Positions 24,065 through 33,100 of a stretch of 64,000 nt of DNA are shown here, piece by piece; positions within the stretch are counted from its first letter, which is position 1; each line of letters opens with the position of its first letter. The stretch is taken from positions 1 through 64,000 of the forward strand of contig OU744449.1 in NCBI GenBank assembly GCA_916610825.1, written 5' to 3'. The stretch is from Haliclystus octoradiatus. Lineage: Eukaryota; Cnidaria; Staurozoa; Stauromedusae; Haliclystidae. The notes below the pieces were generated by a model. It saw nothing but the letters and a program-made list of their open reading frames with translations, ran no database searches and was not told the origin of the DNA. The position numbers and the translations under genes were made by a program.

Positions 24065-25721
24065 TTAGTCCTTAATTACAGGAGGAAGTTTGTCAAAAAG
24101 TTCTTCGACTAGGTCTTTTTGTATCACCATTTCTTTTATATTACTTGCGTTGAGATCAGTATTGATCGCAAAAACGTTTCTCATCATCTCCACAGCAATG
24201 GGATCTCCATTTCCAAAAGGTTTCTTGATTTTTCCAATTCTCTTTAACATATCATTTGCGACCATGCTTGGCTCGCCAAAGTAGGAATCTAATTCGTCAA
24301 TAAAGTCATCCCACTCCTTTGTCTCTGTTATTGCCCTATTGATCATAACTTGTGCATTCCCATTTGCTTTTCTGAATGCTGAATTTGACACAATCATCTT
24401 CCATAATCGCTTCGGCTTATTTGAACAATGTAGTGTTTCTAGTATCTGTCTCCTCCATGTGATATAATTACCACTGTTTCCATCAAATTCAGCCAAGTTT
24501 TTGCTGCTAAGCTCTACTTCTTTCGAATCACGTTCATTTTATCTTTTATTATCGTCTCCAACTCTGCATTTTTCCGAAAGCTTGTTGATTATGTCAAAAC
24601 ATTCCTCCATCCATTTCTCAATTTCTGCTGGTGGATATTCAATTGAGTTCATTTCTAATTCACAATTAGTGAAAACTGATCCATAGCGTTTGCTGGGTTG
24701 CTTTCCGCTAACTTATTATACCTTCTCAGTGACTTAACAATACCTCTGACTTTCAAGGCCAACTTTCTGGATTCTTCTGGTAGTCGATCCCGCTCATTTG
24801 TGTTCAGACTAGAGCTGTGGAGAGAAGTGGTATCGTTCTCAATGTTGGCATTCAAGAGCTCTATGCCTCTAGAGAAATCGTTTGTTGCTAGCGAAAGTCT
24901 GTTCACTTCTTCTAGAGGAGGTGGTATCGATTCATTTAAAAATCTAGTGCTGGTAACCAATTTCCCTAGTTGTGGTGTTTGTTGTCTACTTTCGTCACTA
25001 TGATCAGAACTGCTTCCTTTCTTAAATTCGTTTATTATACATTCGCATCTTTCGCTATCACATTTCAAATGCTCAATATGCTTATGCACTAAATCAACTT
25101 GGTCCAGAAAGCACACAGCAATTATATTCTGTTCTAAACCCTCTAATACTTCTTCGTTAATAAAATTGTTCCCACATATGGACCATGTATAAACTGGTTC
25201 AGCATAATATTGTTCATCAGAACTTAGAACATCTATAAGACTGTCATTTTCCTTCCATTCTTTGTCATCCGAAATTTCTGAAAGTTTAGACATTGCTTTT
25301 AGTAATATATCTACGTGTAGTTTTAAATTTGCCTTCCAGTTACGAAGCCTTTTTTCGAATATGTTAGCTTTAGTCTTCCCAATAGGGTTTGGGTTTTCTC
25401 TCAATAATTGATTTAACATATCAGGAATACAAAGTGTTTTAATATGATTAACCTCGTATAAAATAACATCCTTCGTCTCAATTTGTTCTCTTCTAATGTA
25501 TAATCTTGTTAAAAAGCATTTTATATCTTTAAATTAATCCCACTCTCATTGTCCCCTGTGACCAGTTGTGCAACTAACTCTTCTGTTAGCAGAATATGTT
25601 TTGCTAACTCAGAAGCATTGGGCATTGGTAAGTAGAAAATGTGTTCTCCTTCTATATCTAAGTCGACTGTTGTTCCTTTTATAGTGTTCCATCCTTCCAT
25701 TAACTTTCCTCTAGTCATCAT
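24065..25721 (-). pseudogene. BEL/Pao gag, interrupted
   Basis: Three consecutive open frames: 25,521-25,721, 24,655-25,419 and 24,065-24,496. The middle frame is Glu/Ser-rich with probable coiled-coil segments. The last matches the DUF1759 gag pattern of Pao elements (LAEFDGNSGNYITWRRQI, then a YFGEPS segment). A stop at about 24,540 and frame changes separate them. The product would be the structural capsid protein of the retroelement particle. Confidence 0.85.
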
Positions 25722-25817
25722 TTTGAAAAGCTATAGGTGCTGTAAATAAAGAACCAATACAGTAATATTCCTTTGTCAAACCAAATCTTGGCAGTGTTTG
25801 AGAGAACTCTTATTATT

Positions 25818-25835
25818 GTTATAACATCTCCGCCA
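25818..25835 (-). promoter_or_regulatory. Candidate tRNA primer binding site
   Basis: Immediately inside the 5' LTR the minus strand reads TGGCGGAGATGTTATAAC. TGG next to an LTR is the normal complement of a tRNA CCA end. Which tRNA it matches was not determined. Confidence 0.5.
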
Positions 25836-26196
25836 TGTGTTAAAATTTAAATGTTTTAACCATCAAATCAGACACAAAACCAAAGAGAAACAAAGCAAGT
25901 ATTACCCAAACTGTAATATAATTAGATTTAAATTTTAACAGCAAAGATCTATATATTTTAAAACAGTAATACAGCATTTAACTATTGCAAATACAATGTA
26001 GTTTCACGCCATCATGAATAAAACTAAAAACTTTTTCCACGTGGTTCCTTTATGTCCACCACAGCCTCTCTTTAGGTTATTTGACATTTCTATAGAGAGG
26101 CAGCTTGCCAGATTAAACATGGATTGAATAAACGATATTAAACAAGATTAGTTGAAATAAAATTAGGAAACTAAATAAAATATATAGTTAAAACAC
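25836..26196 (-). repeat. 5' LTR of the BEL/Pao element
   Basis: 361 bp, TG at one end and CA at the other on either strand. It is nearly identical to 19,091-19,431. It is expected to hold the promoter and polyadenylation signals of the element. Confidence 0.9.
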
Positions 26197-26430
26197 AAGT
26201 GTGTAGGGTAAACATGTTTTGCGCTTTTCAATAGTATCACATTTTTCATAGAACGCACATTACACTAAGACTGTCGAAAGCTAATTTCCGTTACAGCACA
26301 TTGCCAGTGCCCAATTTGCAGGTTTAACGGTGAGGGTAACTTGACTTGAAATTGGAAGCTGTATTAGCTTTATTAAGTCTAAACTACTAGAGCAAATTAA
26401 CATCACGTGTAGTGACTGTTCGTTCATCAT
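26197..26430 (-). pseudogene. Polinton minor capsid protein, N-terminal piece
   Basis: From Met at 26,430 the frame has ICSSSLDL, then LPISSQVTL and an ANWALAM block, the usual first strands of Polinton minor capsid proteins. A stop and frame changes follow before the BEL/Pao LTR at 26,196. The last codons are in register with the piece starting at 19,090 across the insertion. It lies just downstream of the integrase gene. Confidence 0.65.
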
Positions 26431-26529
26431 GTTGTAATATCGTCACTTGCAGGCACCCAGGAGTCAAATGAGTATAGCCAGACCAACGAACAAAGTAGTG
26501 TAGAATGTTATTGATTCTCTTCTTTTTCA

Positions 26530-27500
26530 ATATGCGCTCGACCCTTGTTGTTTTCGACTATGACACGGACTGAAGTTCTTCTTCATAGAATGTGCCTGTT
26601 ATAGGCTCATTTTGCAGATCCTCTAAACGATAGACGGTGACCATCCCCTTTAGTACATCTTTCACTTTGAAAATCTCTTCAGTCCAACCCGCTAGATAGC
26701 CCTTCATTAATACCGTTCGATTATGACTATCGCACACTGTACTCCTACGCTGTGGTGAGGTTGGGCAGTTTTCTGCTTCTTAACAGTGTCATACATAAAG
26801 TCACTTATGCCAAGCCCTGTGTACCAACGTTAACAACAATAGGTCGCATTTTGATTGATCGGCGATAACCGCGATTGTATCTTGACACCAGTTGCGGAAG
26901 AATGTCAATGTAGGTTCTGGTATTCTTATACGTGAAGTAGGCAAACATGATCTTTTTCCATGGTTACTATTCATTCACTATTAGTAGAAAAGATTTTGAT
27001 GTTTTTCTGGGCCAGCAATCGTTGAAAGGTACAATTGTAAAATTCTGTGCCTTTGTCCACTTGAATAGTTTTCGGTTGACGACCAGACTGCAGTATTGTT
27101 TTGAAATTTTTTGTCAATTCCACCCCTGTTTTTGTTTTTAACGGTTTTACAAATAAGAATTTGGACAAAGAATCGATGCAAGTAAGTATGTACTTGTAAT
27201 TACGATTAACTTTGGCAAACTTGGGTAGAAAAACCAAATCAAGCGACCATTGCTTGTGAATTTCATAAATCAAGACTTGCCTAGTTTTGAAGTTAATTCT
27301 GATCGGTCTATGAGTGTATAGGTTAGTTGTTCTTTCAGAACCTCTGAGCGTTTGACGTCAGGCAATTGTTGTTTCGCTTCCGTATACAGAGGCTGTAGGC
27401 CTGAAAATGACACTGGACTATCTAGAGAAAAATAAAGTGATTTCAGCGTCTTATCCAGCTCCGTTCTATCATTTCGAGTCATTATCTGACGATTTTCCAT
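26530..27500 (-). pseudogene. Polinton integrase (retroviral-type), broken
   Basis: N-terminal part at 27,270-27,500 (FSGLQPLYTEAKQQLP). Catalytic core at 26,971-27,273, with the first Asp in QWSLDLV and the second in QVDKGTEF. The segment that should carry the catalytic Glu (normally ExFNRTLK-like) is lost or scrambled at about 26,950-26,975. The next helix is readable at about 26,820-26,945 (MFAYFTYKNTRTYIDILPQL). The C-terminal chromo-like/SH3-like end is at about 26,560-26,720 (KGYLAGWTEE, GTFYEEELQ). Several frame changes separate these parts. The loss of the Glu region means no active enzyme. It would have inserted Polinton ends into target DNA. Confidence 0.9.
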
Positions 27501-27679
27501 TTTAGCACATTTTCAGGACGCTTTTGAAACTCTGCCAACTCATTAGTAAACCTTTAAACAACGATTGGTTGCGACAATCTACTATATATAAATTATCTAT
27601 TACAATGGTAATTATGTGCTAAATGTGTTAGTATGATAATACCTCTAAATATAACGTGGGTAACATAACTCAAATATGG

Positions 27680-27770
27680 ACATTATTCGGCCTAGTGGCC
27701 TTACTACAAGGACACAATTTGTCCAGCCTATATTTATAACCAAACAGTAGGACATAGTTTGTCCACTTGC
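27680..27770. repeat. Two near-palindromes in the Polinton spacer
   Basis: ggacacaatttgtcc (about 27,709) and ggacatagtttgtcc (about 27,751) are near-palindromes of the same pattern, and cggcctagtggcc lies just left of them. They sit in the spacer between integrase and ATPase. They could be binding sites or chance. Confidence 0.5.
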
Positions 27771-27789
27771 TAATAAAATACACTACACT

Positions 27790-28079
27790 GTTATTGTGCT
27801 ATTTAACTTACTCTAATACAAACACCCCATCCATAAAGTCATCAAAAATGATAATTGTATTTGTTTCTACGGTTGTCAGTGCTCCCAAATCATCAAGAAT
27901 TCCTTCAATGTATTGCACTGGCGCCTTGAGAGCTTCACCTGTCGAATGGTAGGTGATATCATCTCATCCATGTACGATAACAAATGAAGTATAAAATGGG
28001 ATTTTCCACTACCTGTTCCACCGGAAACAATAGCTGTAAAGGGGTGAATTAGTTGCGTTGAAATTTGCTCCAATCTCAC
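27790..28079 (-). pseudogene. Polinton genome-packaging ATPase (A32/FtsK-HerA type)
   Basis: From 28,079 the frame encodes HPFTAIVSGGTGSGKS, a Walker A P-loop in the context typical of Polinton packaging ATPases. After about 50 residues the frame is lost at about 27,905. In the next frame ILDDLGALTT and then a hydrophobic strand ending in IIIFDDF give a Walker B motif at about 27,800-27,825. The C-terminal third is absent. Family knowledge: the enzyme pumps DNA into the capsid. It lies between the integrase and the divergent PolB. Confidence 0.87.
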
Positions 28080-28330
28080 TTACGTAGTAATGACAACTGA
28101 GGCAATTCACTCAACACAATTGTGTATTATAATCTTGCATATTCATCTCCTTCCCGGCCATGTCTGCAGTATTTATTCAAACTTGACTCTTATATCACTT
28201 GCCCAGACATGTCACAGATTGCCCAAGGCTATTTATTGTCTAAATCAATGGTTACCAGTCCCCTCACTGTAGTATAAATGTACTTTGATTTCAAAGGTCA
28301 ATCCTCATTCAGTGATTTTGCTTGGACGAT

Positions 28331-28532
28331 ATGGATCCATCATTAACTATGGCACCAATACCACCATTTTGTGAACTATGTTGAAAGATATTTACACGGA
28401 AAGCAGATTTGAACAGACATATGACAACGCATTCTAATGTCTCTTCGGTCACCTGCGATTATTGTGATGGTGCGTTCAAGCATGGGAACAATTGTAGAAT
28501 CCATTGGTGCACCGTTGCAGTCCACCCTTAAG
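28331..28532 (+). pseudogene. PolB N-terminus with two C2H2 zinc fingers
   Basis: From Met at 28,331 the frame reads to a Cys-Glu-Leu-Cys pair, then a TGA stop, then KIFTRKADLNRHMTTH, completing one C2H2 finger. A second follows: CDYCDGAFKHGNNCRIH. The frame ends at TAA near 28,532. Some Polinton PolB genes begin with C2H2 fingers, and this one points directly into the polymerase relic at 28,591. The remaining N-terminal, exonuclease and TPR1 regions are deleted between them. Confidence 0.7.
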
Positions 28533-28580
28533 GCAGGTCGCAAATCACAGTCCACCTTCAAGGCAAGTCAATCCGTCTAC
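28520..28580. repeat. Short direct repeat at the PolB deletion point
   Basis: gcagtccacccttaaggcag and acagtccaccttcaaggcaa lie about 35 bp apart. They sit where the zinc fingers end and the polymerase palm begins, so repeat-mediated loss of the middle of the gene is plausible. Confidence 0.6.
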
Positions 28581-28590
28581 ATCACCATCC

Positions 28591-29030
28591 GTCTTCTCGA
28601 AAACACTTTTTAAACTTTTTAACAATTCAATTTATGGTAAATTATTGGAGGACGTACGCGGTAGACGCAACATCAATTTGGTGGACAATGCAAGGTCGAT
28701 GAAAAAATTTGCAGCGCAGCCCATCTTCAAATCTTGCAAGATTTTTCATGAAAATGTTTGTGGTGTAGAACGCTCGTTTCCTGGAATTGTCCCAAATCGA
28801 CCTATTTATGCAGGATTCTGTGTACTCGATTTATCAAAACGGCTAATGATTGATTTTCATTACAATTATAAGAAAAAGCGTTACCCTGGCAACCACTCCA
28901 AGGTATTGTTCACTGATACTGATAGCTTGGATTATGTTATTCAAACTGGTGATTTATATCAAGATATTCAAGGTGCAAGTGATTGGTTTGACTTCAGTGG
29001 GTAGCCTAAAGAACATCCTTGTTATTCACC
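28591..29030 (+). pseudogene. Polinton protein-primed DNA polymerase B, palm region
   Basis: The frame contains the FNNSIYGKLLEDVR block (motif B, Kx3NSxYG class), then GFCVLDLSKRLM and the catalytic FTDTDSL (motif C, DTDS). A TAG stop at about 29,002 is followed in frame by PKEHPCYSP, the normal continuation. The protein is a family B, protein-primed polymerase that would replicate the element. Only about 140-150 residues of more than 1,000 remain. It is on the opposite strand to all other Polinton genes here, which is the usual arrangement. Confidence 0.92.
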
Positions 29031-29346
29031 TGCAGCTCTAAGATGTACGCCTATCAATACGATGGGAAAGAGGTGAAACGTGCCAATCAATTGAAGATCA
29101 ACAACAACAACAATAGCTTTTTCTATATAATTATTATCAATGAATGTCTGTGGATCAGTTTACGGATTCAGATTATGTATTCAGCTATTGGACAATGGTA
29201 TCATCGCTTTAACTTATTGTTTAGCTAAATTATGAACGAGAGAAATAACAAAAAAAACAGACAACTTTGTATATGTTAAATCAGGTTTTATTATTGTTAA
29301 AAAAAATGTGTGCATGAATGATTTAATTCAATGGATGTATGTGAAT

Positions 29347-29387
29347 TTTTATTGTTATTGTTATTGTTATTGTTATTGTTATTGTTA
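29347..29387. repeat. (TTATTG)n microsatellite
   Basis: About six to seven perfect TTATTG units lie next to the stop codon of the unknown minus-strand gene. Confidence 0.95.
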
Positions 29388-31083
29388 TCATTGTGTACAT
29401 CCCATACACATACATTTAAGACAATCCCATACTTTAAGTGCCATTTGGTCGACAGAAGGAGGAATTATTTGACGTAATTGTCTGGTCAATACCATAATTT
29501 CAGAACCATCTCCATCAGCATTAATAGTTATCAGTTTATGTCCATTTGTGTAAGAATTCACTGGATGATGAATAACACTTCTGGCAGGGTAACTTTTACA
29601 TACCCTGAAGAACTTTGATCACTTCTTCTAAATTCTCTGCGTCAGTAACAGTGTGACCAGATCCTTCTCTCGATGAAGATGATTTATTACCAACTTGCCA
29701 CCCATCAACTGATTGACTCATCAGAATGTAAACGTCATTTGAGAGACTCGATTTTTCACTGTGATAAAATGTTTTACTTGCTAATTGTAGATTTTCAGTA
29801 CCTTGATTCTCAAGGTCTTTAAACGTTTTGCAAAACAAGATTCGTCTCAATTGTTATTAGGTTGTCGATCATTCGCACATTATAGTAATTCAACCACTTT
29901 ATTTTCAGGGACTCGAGGCTTCGTTTTCTTTGTCGATGGGGATTTTCCCAGTTTGATAAAATCAACATTTTGTCGTTTCAATTCTTTGTGACTTTTAGCT
30001 TGTGTAACAGATCCACTAATATGGCGAGGCTTGTGAGATTTTCTTTTTTGTGTTTTGAAGGCTAAAGGGCCATTTACACTGCAGAAAAATAGGCACGGTA
30101 CTCGTCAATTAACACATCAAAGGTGTGAAGGTGTCAAGTGTTTTTGAGCACGGGCCAAGCAAAAACACTGTCTAAACGGCTTTTTCAGACATTGAAAAGC
30201 GGCACCGTGCCTACTATTTTGATCGGGCAGAGATCATTTCTCGAGGTAGTCTCGGCCCGCTCAAAAAGTGGGCACCGTGCCGTTTTGCAGTAATTATGAC
30301 GTCATCGTAGAAGTTGCGTCTCTTTACAGTGGAATTCTGAGGTTTTCTAATAAAATCAGTAACAGACTAAAGATTACCAAAGCTAGATAAGCATATTAAG
30401 CATATTTTGTTACGTATTTCTTTTGAAAATTAATGAAGTTTCTGTAGTATAAGGTTTAATTATGCAAATTGTAACTACGAGTGCGGAGCGTAAATTTAGA
30501 TGTGTCTTTTGTCACAGAAATACTGATCTGGCGTGGTAGCATGTTCAGGAGGTGAAAGACTAACCCAAATGTATTTGAATTTTGCTCAATGAAGATAGGA
30601 ATGTAACAAAAATTTAAATATTATAATTGATGAAAAACATAGCGATTTTCAGTTCAACGGAATCCTTACAAGTTATTTAACATAATTGAATCTCAATTTA
30701 TCGAATTTCACCTGTAAAACCATTAAATAATCAGAAACCTATAATTCGGTTTGTAAGTTTTCAATCTCGGCCCGCGTAAAAATAGGCACGGGCTATCTTG
30801 AAAACAGTTTTTAATAAGCTGTGTAAACCCTGAAAAAAAACAGCACGGGCCGCATTCTTGTTAACACCTCGGGTGTTAATTGACGAGTACCGTGCCTTTT
30901 TTGTTGCAGTGTAAATGGCCCTCAAATCACCTCAATGATTGAAATATCATCGTCATCTGTCTTGTCTGGAACAAGTGGCCGACTTTTTACTTCAGTTGGT
31001 TTATTCATCAGCGAATCAAGCATTTCATATTCTGACGCAGTATATGATGTGACAATGAATTCCAAATCATCCATTGGACTCAT
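29388..31083 (-). pseudogene. Unknown Polinton gene, split by a MITE
   Basis: From Met at 31,083 an acidic N-terminal frame (MSPMDDLEF, then a DDDDISIIEV stretch) runs to the MITE at 30,922, where a TGA is created at the element edge. On the far side (about 30,060-29,880) an open frame resumes with FKTQKRKSHKPRH and a Lys-rich segment. After a stop, a further frame (29,596-29,850) contains Ser-rich VGNKSSSSREGSGHTV. A last frame ends at 29,388 with NGHKLITINADGDGSEI, RQLRQIIPPS and a Cys-rich tail. The homology is not recognised. Its position between PolB and the element end suggests a lineage-specific Polinton protein. Joining the pieces into one gene is inference. Confidence 0.5.
30066..30922. 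mobile_element. MITE with long imperfect inverted repeats (agggccatttacactgca)
   Basis: The left end agggccatttacactgca and the right end tgcagtgtaaatggccct are exact complements. Further in, ggcacggtactcgtcaatta pairs with its complement near 30,880. Internal copies of gcaccgtgcc and cggcccgc make the arms longer and self-similar. Length 857 bp with no coding capacity. Flanks are taa (30,063-30,065) and caa (30,923-30,925), compatible with a decayed 3-bp Harbinger-type duplication. It interrupts the unknown Polinton gene. Confidence 0.85.
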
Positions 31084-31189
31084 AATGCATAAACAACTCA
31101 ACTGCTATACCTTGCATCAAATTGAAATAAAATGAAATGATTTTCAAGCGACCCTTTTATAGCAATGTATGATTGATGTGTTTTTAATT

Positions 31190-31445
31190 CAATCGTTGCG
31201 TTTTTGGTAGTCGGATTAATGGATCGTTGCGCTATTATCGGATTTCGCTGTGCAATCATTGCGCCAAAACCGGTTCGTTGCACTAAACCAGGTCGTTGCG
31301 CAAATACCGGATTGGCTGACGGATCGTTGCGCTAATACCGGATTGGTTGACCGGACTGTTGCGCTAATACCGGATTGGTTGACCGGATCATTGCGCAAAT
31401 CGTTGCGTTTTAACGAAGTTCCGGATCGTTGCGTCGTTGCGCCCA
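31190..31445. repeat. GTTGCGC minisatellite at the Polinton right edge
   Basis: About ten copies of gttgcg or attgcgc are spaced 25-35 bp apart, most followed by taataccggattgg and preceded by ccggatc. The best unit is 34 bp long and repeated twice (31,320-31,388). It lies just upstream of the unknown Polinton gene. It may be the terminal repeat region of the element, although no inverted partner was found at the other end. Confidence 0.85.
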
Positions 31446-31480
31446 TTGTCTGCATCAGGACCCATCAAATACATCTATTG

Positions 31481-32672
31481 TTAAGGCCAGACAAATGACA
31501 CCTAGACAGCCAGACAGACATCTAGACAGAAAGATAGCTAGAAAAGTCAAGACAGAGAGAGGAAAATCAGATAGAGGGGGTCTACACAGCAGATCGACAT
31601 CTAGACAGCCGGTCAGACATCTAGTCATCTAAACAAACGTCAAGACAGACAGGCAATAACTAAACAAAGGACGTCCTCACCACCCTACTGACATACAGAC
31701 GTCTAGAGTGCCCTGCAGAAGCTTAGACAACTAGAGACACGTCTAGACAGACATACAGTTAAGGGCAGACAAATGACATCTAGACAGCAATATCGGCATC
31801 TGGGCAGCCAGACAGATATTTAGAAAGCTAAACAGACATCTACACAGCCAAACAGTAAAGGCCAGACAAATCACCTCTCTACACCAGACAGACGTCTAGA
31901 CAGCCAGACAACTGTCAGAAATCTAGAAATCTGGAAGGACGTCTAAACATCACATAGACAGACAGGCAGACTTCTGGAGATCCCTGCAGAAGCTTATGCA
32001 AGTATGCAGACAAAAAAAATACGTTTAGACAGGGAGAAAGAATTCGAGATATCCAGACAGACATCTAGAAAGCCAGAAGGATGTACAGATAGACCGACAG
32101 ATGCCTAGATAGAAGGAAACGGCTGAACAATCTACGTACAGACAGACAGAAAAGGACATTTAGACGTGGAAGAAGACGTCTATACAGACTTATAGAAAGA
32201 GATCTAGAAAGCTAGATAGACGTCTAGACAGACAGACAAGCATACAGACATCTAGACAAACTCCTAGACAGACAAACAGGCAAGGGTCAGACAGCGGACG
32301 TCTAGACAGCCATATAGAGATCTAGACAGTAAGACAGACATCTGGAAAGGCTGAAAATCTTAGAAAGCTAGTCAGACGTCTAGACAGCCACACATACGCC
32401 AGAAATACTTGAAGACAGAGACAGATGTTTAGACAGCCAGACAGAAATCTACGCAACTAGACAAATGCCTAGACTGACAAACAAACATGGTCAGACAGAG
32501 GACGTCTAGAAAGCCAGATCGAGATCTAGAAAGCCACGCAGACATCTAGAGAGACATACAGTCGTCTTCTACAAAACTAAAAATACGTTTTAGACAGTCA
32601 GACAGCTCGATAGACGTCAAGAAAGACAGACAGCCAACGGTCAGACAGATGACGTCTAGACAGCCAGATAGA
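31481..32672. repeat. TCTAGACAG degenerate minisatellite, block 1
   Basis: About 1.2 kb of loosely periodic gacagacatctagacagcca units, around 20-21 bp, with many substitutions and indels. There is strong strand asymmetry (A/G-rich). No open frame of interest. Confidence 0.93.
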
Positions 32673-33100
32673 TAGAATATGTATTTCAACCATTCAGGGT
32701 AGATTCAATTCGTACATGCTATTCATTTTTATACATGTATAATCTAAACTTCAACAATAATATCAGGGTAACCTTAGCTTGTAGTTAATAATAATATAGC
32801 CGATATGATCTACAGATTAGAATCTGGATGATTAAAGTTTAATGAAAATATTTTGTGTGATATATAAGCTTACTAATACTGTCCACGTAACTTATAGGCA
32901 GTACTATAACGTTAATTAAATTTAACTGAAACAATGAATGATTAACTAATAGCTAAGTATGAATGACTTTTAATGTATAATATTGATAAGTGATTATATG
33001 ACGATTATATGATGAATATATTGCTGATAATATTAGCTAATAGCTAATTACTAAAGAATTGTGCAGCTAATTTTGATAAATGTAATGATATTTATGAAGC
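32673..33100. other. Non-coding AT-rich interval
   Basis: No gene seen; many short TAATA/GATAAT runs. Confidence 0.5.

Larger units (their letters stand above)
19091..26196 (-). mobile_element. BEL/Pao LTR retrotransposon, about 7.1 kb
   Basis: Complete but decayed element on the minus strand: 5' LTR 25,836-26,196, candidate primer site 25,818-25,835, gag 24,065-25,721, pol 19,540-23,858, 3' LTR 19,091-19,431. Domain order is gag-protease-RT-RNase H-integrase. The high LTR similarity suggests a younger age than its Polinton host, but pol has at least three frame breaks. It is inserted in the Polinton minor capsid gene, whose frame resumes on both sides. A clean target duplication was not found; both flanks share ttg (caa on +). 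Confidence 0.95.
14211..31450 (-). mobile_element. Degraded Polinton/Maverick with nested insertions
   Basis: One virus-like DNA transposon is inferred from pieces that read in a consistent order. From right to left on the minus strand they are an unknown gene (29,388-31,083), packaging ATPase (27,790-28,079), integrase (26,530-27,500), minor capsid protein (26,430 to 16,800, interrupted twice), small basic protein (16,762-15,308, interrupted), major capsid protein (15,307-14,613, large internal loss) and adenain-like protease (14,616 to about 14,211). Protein-primed DNA polymerase B is on the plus strand at 28,331-29,030. A single element is supported because the minor capsid gene continues across both retrotransposon insertions. 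Every gene is broken, so it is inactive. Exact termini were not found. Family knowledge: Polintons encode integrase, PolB, ATPase, protease and double/single jelly-roll capsid proteins. Confidence 0.85.

Noticed and set aside
14211..31450. Two separate Polintons (capsid part and integrase/polymerase part)
   Set aside because: The minor capsid gene has its start at 26,430 and its middle and end at 19,090-16,800, continuous in frame across both retrotransposons, so one element is the simpler reading.
31481..32672. CRISPR-like regular repeats
   Set aside because: The units are degenerate, there are no unique spacers of constant length, and the context is an animal nuclear genome; it is a minisatellite.
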